This document shows, in pieces, positions 36,540-46,884 of a stretch of 64,000 nt of DNA. Both the position numbers and the translations under genes were made by a program. The notes beneath the pieces are model-generated. The model had not been told where the DNA came from. It saw only the letters and a list, made by a program, of their open reading frames with translations, and made no database searches. Numbering within the stretch: position 1 is the stretch's first letter; the number at the start of each line of letters is the position of its first letter. Origin of the DNA: Nereocystis luetkeana. Its lineage: Eukaryota; Sar; Phaeophyceae; Laminariales; Laminariaceae. The stretch spans positions 9,305,076 through 9,369,075 of the forward strand of contig JARUPZ010000008.1 of NCBI GenBank assembly GCA_031213475.1. Direction: 5' to 3'.

Positions 36540-37630
36540 CTCACGCAGCTTCCTTCACGGAGCAGGCCAGCCTGCTATGCGTTTCGTTCCTGACCCCCGA
36601 GGGTGTGAATATATGGAGGTGTGATTGCATGCCTCGTCGTGACTCAATGTGCTCCCTTGCCTCGTCTGCTGCACTGGCGAGGCATCGGCCGTGCATGACG
36701 TACTGCTTCTGCTGCCACCGCCGCTGCTGCTCTGCTGCTGCTGAGACCACGTACCACCGCTGGTGTGCTCTTACTACTGCTGCTGCTGCTGCTGACGCCG
36801 TGCCCCTCATGGAGTAGGTCAGTCTGCGATATGTTTCGTTGCTGAATCTCGACGGCGTGGTACCTTGCATATGTTTGTTTCTCATATCTCACGATTTCAC
36901 TCCAGTTTCTGGACAAGCCTTGGTCACAGGTGTCGTCTCTTCTCCCCCCAGTAAAAGCGTACATTTTAATCGCGCAGAGGGTTTGGCAGTCCCATTTGTC
37001 GGCGACCTTTCATCGAGTTTTACGCTCTCGCGCTTCCGCTCGTCACGGTTTAACGTATGAAAACACCCCCACGACCACGAACACGGACTAGGTGAGGCTC
37101 GAGCCCACAACTTCACTTTAGTAAGGACGAGATTCATGATCTACAAACTATTTCCATCGAGGACGCCATTATCCCTTTCCGCGTTGTGCTCCACCTCGCC
37201 CCGACAGCTGTGCCAGAGTGACTTCGGGCGTGCGTCATTTTGTATCGCGGCTGTCACTGCCGCTGCTCTGCTTCTACTGCTCTACTGCTGCTTTTGCTGA
37301 TGATGTTTTGCCGCTGCTGGGTGTAAACGTTGTGTTGTTCTACTGTTGTTTCTCAGGCGCTCCCCCCCGCGGAGTAAGTCGGCCTGATATGTCAAATTTA
37401 TCATTGATCTCCTTGCGCCACCGGGCTCCCCTACCCCGGCTGTTGTGCTAGGGGCAGCCTCGGGCGTGCATGGTGTACTGCTGCTGCTGCTGCTGCTGCT
37501 GCGCCGCTGGTTTGCCGCCGCTCTGGTGCTGCTACTTTGTATGTGATCCTGCTTTGCTCGTCTGCTGCTGGCATGCCTGCGATATGTGTTTGCCGTTGAA
37601 CCCTGTGAGCATGGTCATTATTCAAGTCAG
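36540..37630. repeat. Degenerate repeat units with (CTG)n tracts
   Basis: Three or four units of 200-300 bp each combine a CTG/CCG-rich tract (36690-36800, 37245-37320, 37473-37540), a GGAGTAGGTCAGTCTGCGAT-like boundary (36560, 36815, 37370) and a GCGATATGTTTCGTTG-like segment (36828, 37580). The purest run is nine CTG units near 37476-37502. A further CTG tract is at 37793-37820. Confidence 0.6.
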
Positions 37631-37639
37631 CCCCTCTCA

Positions 37640-39420
37640 GTGATATTTTACTGCATCTGAAATCTGAAAGACAGATCGATCTGCTTCGGACACTCTACAG
37701 GTACCGTCGCGCAATAGACATGTATTGGTCGTCTCGGTGGAGGTCTCGGTCCAGCGTAGTGTTTGTATGGTACGCATATATATTATGTAGCTCTGCTGCT
37801 GCTGCCTGCTGCTCCAGGCCGTGCTGCACCAACGTATTCTTCGACGCTTCATACCGGAGATGAACTCAGTCGCCCGCTGCTCAATGTAACAGTTCGTATC
37901 TCTCCTTACACGACGTATATATACAGTACGCCAATCGAGGTATGTATGCATTGCCGTGCCGGATGGCGGATGGCAAGATTGTTTTCTCTTGTATTTACAG
38001 CGTTTTCGTTCTGTTCGCTATTTTCTCTTTTTTTACGCACCCCTTCGCAGTACTGCCGAACCAAATGCCTCGAGTTGCATATCGGTATGCCCTCAGCCAG
38101 TACAACCCCGCGCGTAACCACAGGTGCGTGCCAGCCCTCCTTTGCGAAGCCCCTCCTCAATTGTAAATATTCAATACGAGTATACCGGTATGTTGTGCAC
38201 ACAAAAGTGGGACCAGACGAGTACTCGCCTAAAGTACCTTACTCGCCTACAGTAACTCAAATCGCTTTAGATTGCACGCCCTCTCGGACGAATATCCATG
38301 CCGATTTTCCCGACAGGTAGGAAAGTGCGGACGCAGAGCGATGAATGCGCTTCGGAAGATATTTCGACAAGTCAGTCCCGAAGTCGCCAGCTTCGTTCTG
38401 TGTGCCTGCCCTGTTTGGAACAGCGTTGGTTCTGAAACCTATCCCTGTTGGTGTGTGCTACGTCGCGTCTTATAAGGTCAGACATCCCGTCAAATATAGT
38501 AAGAAGCATCTGCCAACGAATACGCTCCCGAAGAACATGTGGGGTTGCAACGATATCGGGCCGCTCGCGACTGACGACCCCGTCATTTCGAACATATGAC
38601 CCATTGACCCCCTTTCACAATAAAAGTTGTTGCCCCTACCGTATATTATGCCTCGGTTGTGCAATTATCCAATGTGGGGCATTATCTTCCTATACCATGA
38701 ACGTTTTCCTAGCTACTTATCATCAAGGGGGCGCGTTTGGGAATTCTGGTCTTTGAAGTCCAAGCAAACACATGTGCAGTGGTGTTGTGCAGCCACACGA
38801 TTTGTACTTTTCTATTGTAATGTTATGTCTGTATCTATAACCTGGCGCCGAAGGCAACAAGCGAGTGAGTATTCCTTGTGGTGAGCTAGTCGTAGCCCTT
38901 GGCGGTTGGCTTCATCGCTGACCACCTCCGACCACACCACAATTGTCGCAACGTTTGTGCCCCAAAGACCACAGTACAGATTTCAGGGAAGGAGGGATCG
39001 ATTTCCGAACCAATGAGAGTATCGTACGAGGACATACTTTGGTACAGCTCGTGCCGCTATACGAGGAATTACAAATGGGATTAGAGCATGGAGTGATAGA
39101 ATAAAGAAGTACAAGACTAGTGACTAAATATCAACCGATTCCAAGTGCGAAATTTCGAAAACTAGATAATTCCAACACGCCCCCCCGACGATAAATCAAT
39201 ACTGTAACTAGAAAACCGTTTTCCGTACGGGGATATATGGACGCAGACTCGGAATAACAGAAGAGGTACTAAATCACCAGGTATGTGGTTGATGATGTAC
39301 GATGGATGATCCTGGTGCTCAGGTGCTTGATGCGTTGTCTCCGTCACTAAGCGCAGTGGGTGGAGCCCAAAAACATAGTGAGGCAATATAACTATATCTA
39401 AAACAAATACACTGCCTGTG
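37640..39420. other. Gene-free DNA
   Basis: Unrecognised open frames only. The longest is 185 codons (37763-38320, plus) and begins within the CTG-rich tract. There is no signal of splice-linked exons. Confidence 0.35.
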
Positions 39421-39428
39421 TGCAGTTA

Positions 39429-39545
39429 CCCTCGCTCGGAAGCCTTGCCCGTTCGCCGTTCCCTCGCTCGGAAGCCTTGCCCGTCCGCCGCTCGTACGCT
39501 CCGAAGCCTTGCCCGTGCGCCGCTCCCTCGCTCCGACGGCTTGAT
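39429..39545. repeat. 32-bp tandem repeat, about 3.6 units
   Basis: Units start at 39429, 39461, 39493 and 39525. They share CGCTCGGAAGCCTTGCCCGT, then a CGCCGCT-like end. 32 is not a multiple of 3, so the unit does not encode a periodic peptide. Confidence 0.85.
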
Positions 39546-39596
39546 CGTGGTCTTCAACCGCCAGAACTAGAAGGAGGTGACCAGACGCTATATGAA

Positions 39597-40195
39597 GCAG
39601 ATCCAAGTCTGGAACAACAGTGAGCGTTGCTCGAGGAGTCGAAGATATTCTGCTTGTGGTCTTCGTTGAATCATATTCTGGTGTGAGATTGTGTGGGGCC
39701 TGCTTGTAGCAGCCGACGGCCTGGCATGGAGCAGCTGACTTTTGAAGTGTAGGGTGTCGGGTGTTGTTTGTGACTTGCGTGAGTGACGTTTAGCACGGGT
39801 TGCGTGGGCGGTTAATCTTGCATGTCAGAAGGTGTGCCGGTATACGTACGTAAGCCAAAAGCGGTTCCAGATCTGAAGCGATAATGAGCGTTCGTCGAGG
39901 AGCCGAACATCGTTTGCTTCTGGTCTTCGTTGGTCTGTATTTCTGTGTGGTATGGGTTGTATTCTGCTTGTAACAGCTATTACGGGGGACCATAGTCAAT
40001 AGGACCTGTGGTGTACAGAAAAACTCATATATTCACCCATTTTACCCACAATATTTGGTTCTACTTACTAGGGTCCCCCTTAATAGTGCGTCCGGTGTGG
40101 AGCAGTTGGGTTTTCAAGTGTGTGTGCTGGATGTTGTGACCGAATGAATGTTCTTATGTACGGGTTGCGTTGACGTTTACTCTTCCGTGCCTGGT
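39597..40195. repeat. Local direct duplication split by a MITE
   Basis: Unit 1 (39597-39835) and unit 2 (39870-40195) share GAGCGTT-CTCGAGGAGTCGAA, GTGGTCTTCGTTG, CTGCTTGTA-CAG, TGGAGCAG-TG and GGGTTGCGT-G-CG, in order. Unit 2 is interrupted by the family 1 MITE at 39978-40086. Confidence 0.7.
39978..40086 (-). mobile_element. MITE family 1, copy 5, inside a local duplication
   Basis: Copy in reverse orientation (AATATTTGGTTCT half on the right), with ends TATTACGGGGGACCATAG and GGTCCCCCTTAATA. It interrupts the second unit of a direct duplication. The first unit (near 39710-39730) is continuous at that point, which marks the insertion site. Confidence 0.75.
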
Positions 40196-40807
40196 GATAG
40201 ATAGCATTACGTAGATGATTCGACCCTCCTCGTTTATTGTGCATTCGACTGGGGGGACTTGAGATCCCACGGGTATTGACTTTGGGCCCACTCGGAGAAC
40301 GAAGACATAGCGCTGTAAGTCTAGGCGCTTGTGTATCGCGCTCATTCATTGTTGATGAAGTGAGTAGTAGAGAGGCCATACACCCTTGGATAGTGGTCAG
40401 GCAGTCAAACTCGCGTTGAAAAGGCAGCGGGGCCGGTTTCGATCGGGCATTATCGCCTGATGGCCCCTGTGGTTTCGGTGTTATCTGCATGCCCCCGAGG
40501 CCATTGTTTTGTTTAGAGCCTTGCGGCCTCTTACCCTTGGTTTTAGTCAGAGATTGCAGGTAGCATATTGCCCCGTTGAGCGCAACATGACAGGGAGGAT
40601 GTTACGGTTCAATACCGTTTCAGGCGATACGACGACCTGTGTTTTTGTATCAGCATGGGCCGCGTCATTGGCGGTTTCCCCCAACTTGAGGGTTGACACC
40701 CGTTTCGGCTGAGCTTCGTTTTGCTTGGTGTTCGCTCCCGCCCTGTGGCGTGAAACAACCCGTTTACCATTTATTTACATATCAGAGCGATTTCGACCCT
40801 AGCTTCA

Positions 40808-41055
40808 AGGGTGTTCTACCATAGGACTTCACATTGAAGTTTCTGAGGCTCCTCACTTAAGGAGCTCCAAACCTCACCCGAAGACTGACTTCAACAAAAA
40901 TCAAATCGCAATTAGATTTGTAGTCCCATGGCTCAAGTATACAAAAACATACTTTTCGAAACGAGATTGGCATTCAGACGATTTCGGGGTTAAGGAACCC
41001 CGTCGTTCAGAATTAGTTTTGGCGGAAAGGTGCTACCTCTATTGTAGAACGCGTC
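40808..41055 (+). mobile_element. MITE family 3, copy c
   Basis: Left terminus GGTGTTCTACCATAGGACTT, then TTCTGAGGCTCCTCACTTAA and AGGAGCTCC. Right terminus CTACCTCTATTGTAGAACGC. Orientation and order match copy b. It lies outside the large inverted duplication. Confidence 0.7.
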
Positions 41056-41059
41056 CTCA

Positions 41060-43100
41060 AAGGCATGCTCTAACCCTCTGGGACACCTTCGAGTGCGCAT
41101 TTTGAGTCTGTCCGATCGTGGCAACACTTTAGGTTGGCCTTGCTATTCTCGGTGATTTGTATATGGTAGACATATGTGTTGTAATCCTGTTCTACCAGAT
41201 ACATACTCGTATTGAAACGGCCACCCTTAAGGCTTCCAGTGTATCATGAAGTTTTCCATGCTTTTGTTGCTTGCGTCCTCCTGACGGTAAACCTCATGAC
41301 CTGTTAGTTCACGCTTCGCAACACCCCCCTCCTAAATTTTCACCGCCCGACCAGAACCCTAGCTAGTACTGCAAGCTCCTCCTGCTCCCTTTCTTCTTCC
41401 GCTATGACTTGCTGTGAACACGCCCGCGGCTTGGCTGGCTACGACAACAGTCGCGGCTTTTTGTGCTACACTCCGTAGTCCTTCTCCTCCTGGCCGAGTT
41501 TTATTTCCCGGTTCATCACCTGCTATTACGGGGGGCCACTGTTAACAGGACCAAATATTGTTGGTAAAAATGGTTAAACATATGGGTTTTTATGTATACC
41601 ATAGGTCCTGTTAACTATGGACCCCCGTTATAGTCCTGTCCCGTACCCCCGTAAGCACTAGCTCTACCCCTGCTACTTGGCCCTCCCCAGTCTCCTGCCA
41701 CACACACGTATCATCATCGTCAACATTGATTGCCTGCATTGGCAGGGGCGGCTGCATTGACGTAACTGCGGATTGTTCGCTCTACGAAATCGCCAATAAT
41801 AGGGATGTTTTTACTGGGTGGTGGGCGTTAATCTGCTGTACTGGTGCTCCTCTCCTGTCAGCCATTACTTCTGATTCTTGCGCGTGGCTGACATCGGTAG
41901 TGTCTCGCTGTTATTGTGGTGCTTCTGCTGTATGTAGCCAGCTCGCCGGCGTACCGCTGCTGGTAGTGCTGTTGTTGCGGATGTTGCTGCTGCTGATCCC
42001 CGGCATGGATTCCAGCTGTATAGCCTCTAGATGCAGCCATTCGTCGGCAATCTAATTCCCTACCCCGATGTCAATCCTTCGCTCGAGCAATATTTTGTTT
42101 TGTAAAGATTGGTGTCATGAACGGCGTATCCTCTACCACGAAACCCACTTTTGGAAACTAGACTCCCTTCAGGACTCCTTCAGTTCGGGCTCCCGTAGCA
42201 GTCGATCTCTGCGCTTAGCCTCTGCACGAACGAGGTATCTCGGTCGACCGTATACTGCAATGCTGGAGCGTCGAAGTGCACGGGTGCTTGGCGCGTTGAC
42301 TCGCTTAGTCATAGGGGTGGGAAAAGCGACAGAGACCCATGAGGGTGGGGAAAGTGATAGAGAATATAACGCACCGAAAAAAGAAATAGGCAAGGTCGAA
42401 GCCAAGTTCAAGTCCACGTCCATGTGCGAGAAAGGGACTCGCATCCCCTTTCCGTGGGACCCTTACTGTAGGAGTCATCCACACATAAACATGAATCTCA
42501 TTCGGAGAGACATAACTTTGTCCGCGATCTGTGTTAATTAGTTGTAGATAACAGAACTACACCAAACAGTCCTTCTAACTATAACATACGTCGGCGTGAA
42601 CATGAGCAAGGGACATGTGCTACAGGATACGTTGGCGAGGTTTCATATTTCGGCTGGCGGACTCGGCAGTCCTGGGGGGGCCGAAGGCCTTGACACTCCT
42701 ACAGGCTTCTCGAAAGCTGATTCGTTGGCAGATATGTGCTCAGTACGCGTGAAACCCTCTACCGTGTGATTCGCAAGGTGAGACATCCCCAGCTATGCAT
42801 TCACGGGGCGTTTTATGCCAAACAAGGCGGGCCCACACAGCGAGGACGGTGGCTTCGGAAATAAGTGATCGATTTTTTTCCATCGCCACCTCGCGCGGCG
42901 TCTGCACTTAGTCTATCCTCGACGTCGAGACCGTTGGCCTAGAACTTGGTCCTACGGGGTATGGGTGGCCGGCGGGTTGTACGTACCAGTCCTCGATCAG
43001 ATTATTAGTCGTGCTGGTAGTACCCATGTGTGTGTTTGTGTTGGCTTTTCTGTGAGGGACGGGTATTCATCTGTTTACACTTTTTTTGGGAAAGCGTTTT
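41060..43100. other. Gene-free DNA, one 157-codon frame
   Basis: Apart from a MITE at 41524-41632, the main feature is an open frame at 42068-42541 (plus). Its product is basic in the middle and shows no motif I know, and an antisense frame of 91 codons overlaps it. I cannot support it as a gene. Confidence 0.35.
41524..41632 (+). mobile_element. MITE family 1, copy 6 (best-preserved arms)
   Basis: TATTACGGGGGGCCACTG at the left and CTATGGACCCCCGTTATA at the right. The inner arms TTAACAGGACC and GGTCCTGTTAA pair perfectly. It lies in gene-free DNA. This is a good reference copy for the family. Confidence 0.8.
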
Positions 43101-43114
43101 ACAGGAACCTACCA

Positions 43115-43955
43115 GCGCTGTCACAGGTATAAGTATACACCCCGCCCTCGGTCATATCTCGATTAAGCGGAGCATCCAAGTATACTTCAAACAAGGACAC
43201 ACACACAAAGCTGTCAGGTCTGGTACCGAAATTAATGCCCGACACATACATACCGTACACGTACGCAATACATAGATCGCACACCGTGTATGTGAGTTTC
43301 AAGGCCTGTTTCCTTCAAAACATGCAAGGAGTGTGTTTGAAAACATCGGGTCGAGGTCGTGCCGTAGACGGGTCTCCCCGCGTTTGCATTCTCTCCTCGT
43401 TGTCGACAAAGCCGGCCCTTGAAATTCGTCCGAGGCCTGGTATTGTATGTACACGAAATTATTTGAGGCGTTATAATAACAAAAAACATTTTTTTCAATG
43501 TTGACTATCGGCGAGGTATTCTGCTGCTCATGTCAGGAAAACGACCAGAAGGAAGTACCGATGCTTTCGATGGTATAGGTATACCCTCTGCCGTGTGTCA
43601 TATCTTGATTAACACAGGCGTACAGGTATACTCGAAGCATGGATACACGCACAGAGCGGTCAAATTTATTCCCGAACCCCCCCGAATCGATACTGTATTA
43701 CACACACGCATCAACTAGCCCACCGCCTATGATGGTGAAGTTTAGAGCCAATCTTCTACGAAGTATGCACGGAGGGTGCACACAACGATGACGGCGTTTC
43801 TAGGGGCATCCCGTCGAGATCGTTCCATAAACGTTGTCGCTCCGCGTTGACACTCTCTCGCGACGTTGTGGATAAAATCGACCTTCGAAATTCGTCCGCG
43901 GGAGTGTATTATTTGGTAGTCCATGAAACTATTTGAGGCGTTAAAACATACCCTC
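43115..43955. repeat. Tandem duplication of about 400 bp
   Basis: Unit 1 is about 43115-43485 and unit 2 about 43560-43955. Shared, in order: CAGGTATA-GTATAC, CGGTCATATCTCGATTAA, CAAGTATACTTC, CACACAAAGC, TTGAAATTCGTCCG and TTATTTGAGGCGTT. A third partial unit, with AAAGCTGTCAAGTGTCCT and GTACCGAAATTA, lies at 44165-44275. None is coding over its length. Confidence 0.75.
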
Positions 43956-44013
43956 TTTTAACTCCGATGGCGTTTCGGTCGAGAAATCCTCTCCCTTTTT
44001 TTGAAGGAAAATA

Positions 44014-44124
44014 TGATTACAGGGGGCCATAGTTAACAGCACCTATGGTACACATAAAAATCTATATGTTTAACGATTTTTACTGACAATATTTGGTCCT
44101 GTTAACTATGCCCCCCCGTAATAT
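44014..44124 (-). mobile_element. MITE family 1, copy 7
   Basis: Reverse-orientation copy, GATTACAGGGGGCCATAGTT to AACTATGCCCCCCCGTAATA, with the AATATTTGGTCCTGTTAAC half at the right. It lies just right of the tandem duplication at 43.1-43.95 kb. Confidence 0.75.
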
Positions 44125-44279
44125 AGGAACTCTACAGTCTATTATAGCTGGCGTTCTCGCACGTTTGCGATGCCCTCTGAAACGATAAAGCACCACACCG
44201 GAGGTATAATCGAAATGAACGAGAAACAACCAAAGCTGTCAAGTGTCCTCGTACCGAAATTATTAATACCCCAGTTAGT

Positions 44280-45059
44280 TGCTCGCAGTAAGAAAAAAAC
44301 GCGACTGAGAAAGGAAGAGCAACGCATGGCTGAACCGACCGTGCCCACGGCTGCATACAGCAAACTTTTAAAGGTAGCCGACCATTCTCCGAATATTTGT
44401 GGTGCAACTGCTCTTCTTGTTGTTGCTACTGGTGTTGATCGCATGACATATTATGCAACCATCGCGTTAGTTATTGGTTCATGCCCTTGCTTGAGATTTT
44501 GCTTCGTGACAGTGGAGCGTCTGATGCCGGTGCCATTGCCCATACTGCGTACAGCAGCAGTACTGCTAACTAACTGTAGTTTCTCGGGAGCACAGTAGGA
44601 TATTAGTGTGAAGGCATAATGCTATATACGGTATCCTTCTTTTCGTTCGGAGGGAGACTGTCGGCCCGTTCGTCTTACTGTCGGCTTTATCGCTTGCGTC
44701 GATATATTATGGCCGTATAACAGTTTGGCAGTATCGGCAACAGACATTATTAGTATTACGTGCTGGAGAAGAGTTTGAAGTTAGTCCTGCAACCGTCGTT
44801 GACGGGCTTCGCCTCCTTTCAAGATCGCACGTACTGCTGTAGTAGCAGTAGACAAATGCTAATAATGAATGATACTGCTAGACTGACAACTTACACAACT
44901 TTACGAATGGCCAAATATTGAGAAAATGTTGCTTACGTATCAAGCTGTAAACCGTCACTCTACGTAGGAGCAGTGTCAATTGATTTGTCGCCATCAAACT
45001 GAATACCACATTAGTGGCGTGTCTTAATCTCAGTCATACCGTACCAGTATGGGTGGGGT
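44280..45059. other. Gene-free DNA
   Basis: Nothing recognised beyond short open frames. The right part near 45000 may belong to the conserved upstream block of gene B. Confidence 0.35.
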
Positions 45060-45310
45060 GTCGTGTTGTATGTGGTACGTACAGCAGCGTGACTTGCAGT
45101 GACTCAAACGTTGCCGGTGTGATTGGGGTCACGTTCTGTATTCTGTGGTGGTTCAGGCTTCGAAACACTCCACTCGCCCACAGGTAGGAAATTGTTCTAC
45201 GGCTGTAGACGTCGGGGTGTATACCGCGTGGGTGAAGCCTGAGCACGCAAAACGGCACACGCACCCGTGCTGTCCTCGCTTTTCTTCTTTGTGATGTGGA
45301 AGACCCGAAC
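45060..45310 (-). repeat. Conserved upstream block, gene B copy
   Basis: Read on the minus strand, it contains TATACACCCCGACGTCTACA, TAGAACAATTTCCTACCTGT, GGGCGAGTGGA and CACACCGGCAACG. These align with 19165-19310 upstream of gene A and with 7430-7560 upstream of relic D. It lies about 1.6 kb before gene B. Confidence 0.6.
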
Positions 45311-46689
45311 ACTCCTTCGGATATACTACCCTCTCCACCGTAGTTCAATCAATCGGTTTGACTTTGGTTATGCCATACTTCACAGCATCGTATTAGTACG
45401 CGGCGGAACTATAGCAGTATGATTTGTATACACTGGTGCCAAACTGCGAGAGATTTAGAAATCTCGGCTCAACGTTTGCAAGAAATGGAAGAAAACCACT
45501 GGATCACGCAGGACCTACAGTAGTAGCGCAGGGCGCTCCGACTGCCTCACATAATCCCAAGAGCTTGAGCCTCAGCTCCTGAACACAAGCTTATTTATTT
45601 ACGCTTGACCACTGAAAACAGTATCGTTCATTAATTCAAGTAGTCTGTCCCTAATTTGGTAGGTAGGTGTAGCTATTTGACTGTAACCAGGCAGAGGCCG
45701 GCGCGCAAAATCTGTATTTTGCGACGTACCTGTGCAGCATGTTTCCCCCCGTCGAACCCACACCCAAGGCCGTCGGCCTCGCTGGCGTTAAGAGCTCTGA
45801 TTACACTCGCCTACTCTCCTATTGGGTGCTCACCACGATGTCAACAATAGAAACACATAGCCCGACGTGATATAGTTTACAGTAGTTGACCTGTTGGAAA
45901 GGGTGGGCGACCTTCACACAGGTAACAGTTTACCGTGCATGGTGTGCTTGGCAACAAAAAGTACATATTTATTTCCTACTAAAAGAAATGTCCTGCACGG
46001 TTTCCAAGTGGAGTGTGCCCAACAAACGTTGGCGCAGTTCACAAGAACTTATGGCACCCCCTACACGCAGGACCGATTGTTCAGGTGCGAAGCGCAACCT
46101 ATGTTGAAGCCTAGAACTCGCCCGTGGGTAACTGAATATCGCATCACCCGGGCCAGAGGGAGAAGGGTCTGGAGTCGAGTTAGGGCGAGGGCTTACAGAA
46201 AAAGGCTATATATAATATGCACAGGGTCGATTTTTCTGCATAGTATGATATATTTAAGGCCACAAATCGCCTGTAGATGACCGAGACCTGTCATCAACCT
46301 AACCAGGGGGGGGAGGATCTGCGGTGGGTTATGGGCGAGGGGTGAACTAACACCGAGGAACTACTCGTACGCGAAACTAGAAATTGAAAGAACGTGCGCT
46401 TTAGCCAGGTACTCCGTCGAAATTTCACCTCAGGTGTTTACGCTATTCGATATTTCTTCTGGGCGAAATGTTTGTCGACCTATTAATACTGTCTGTTTGT
46501 TTTATGTTATACCAGGTATCGATTTGTGGTGGTGTGCATTTCATTTCTTATTTGATTTCGTGAAATAAATACTTCCCCACCGGAGCAAATAAACTCTGCA
46601 TTTTTCATCAAAACTATGAGAAACCATGGGGTAATAATGTTTTCGACGTTGGCTGTGCGAATTTATTCACGATTTTCTCTCCGCCACAA
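45311..46689. other. Gene-free DNA upstream of gene B
   Basis: Short open frames only (the longest is 128 codons, at 45894). No recognised motif. Confidence 0.35.
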
Positions 46690-46872
46690 CTCTCCGCTTT
46701 CTCCGCCACAAGTCCACCGCGAGATGGCAGTCGGTGGCTTACTGCACCCCCTCGCCACACAACACACCCCCACCAACGACCACACCTCGCAGCCCACCCC
46801 ACCCCACCGCGCCACACACCACACAACGCCCAAGCACGTCCGCTCTCGCTCAGACCCAAGGACGTGTGTCCC
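46690..46872 (+). promoter_or_regulatory. C/A-rich promoter or leader tract of gene B
   Basis: A run of CACCCC, CCACAC and ACACCCCCACC units from 46740 to 46830, preceded by CAAGTCCACCGCGAGATG. Homologous tracts precede gene A and relic D. GTTTAT at 46873-46878 lies just before the ATG. Conservation in three paralogues supports a promoter or 5' UTR role. Confidence 0.5.
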
Positions 46873-46884
46873 GTTTATTTAAAC

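Noticed and set aside
36540-37630. Poly-Ala/Ser/Leu frames over CTG repeats as a glutamine- or alanine-rich protein
   Set aside because: Frames break between units and no exon borders are consistent, so it was treated as repeat DNA.
42068-42541. 157-codon open frame
   Set aside because: No family resemblance, and an antisense frame covers much of it. There is no splice context and no second copy in the window.
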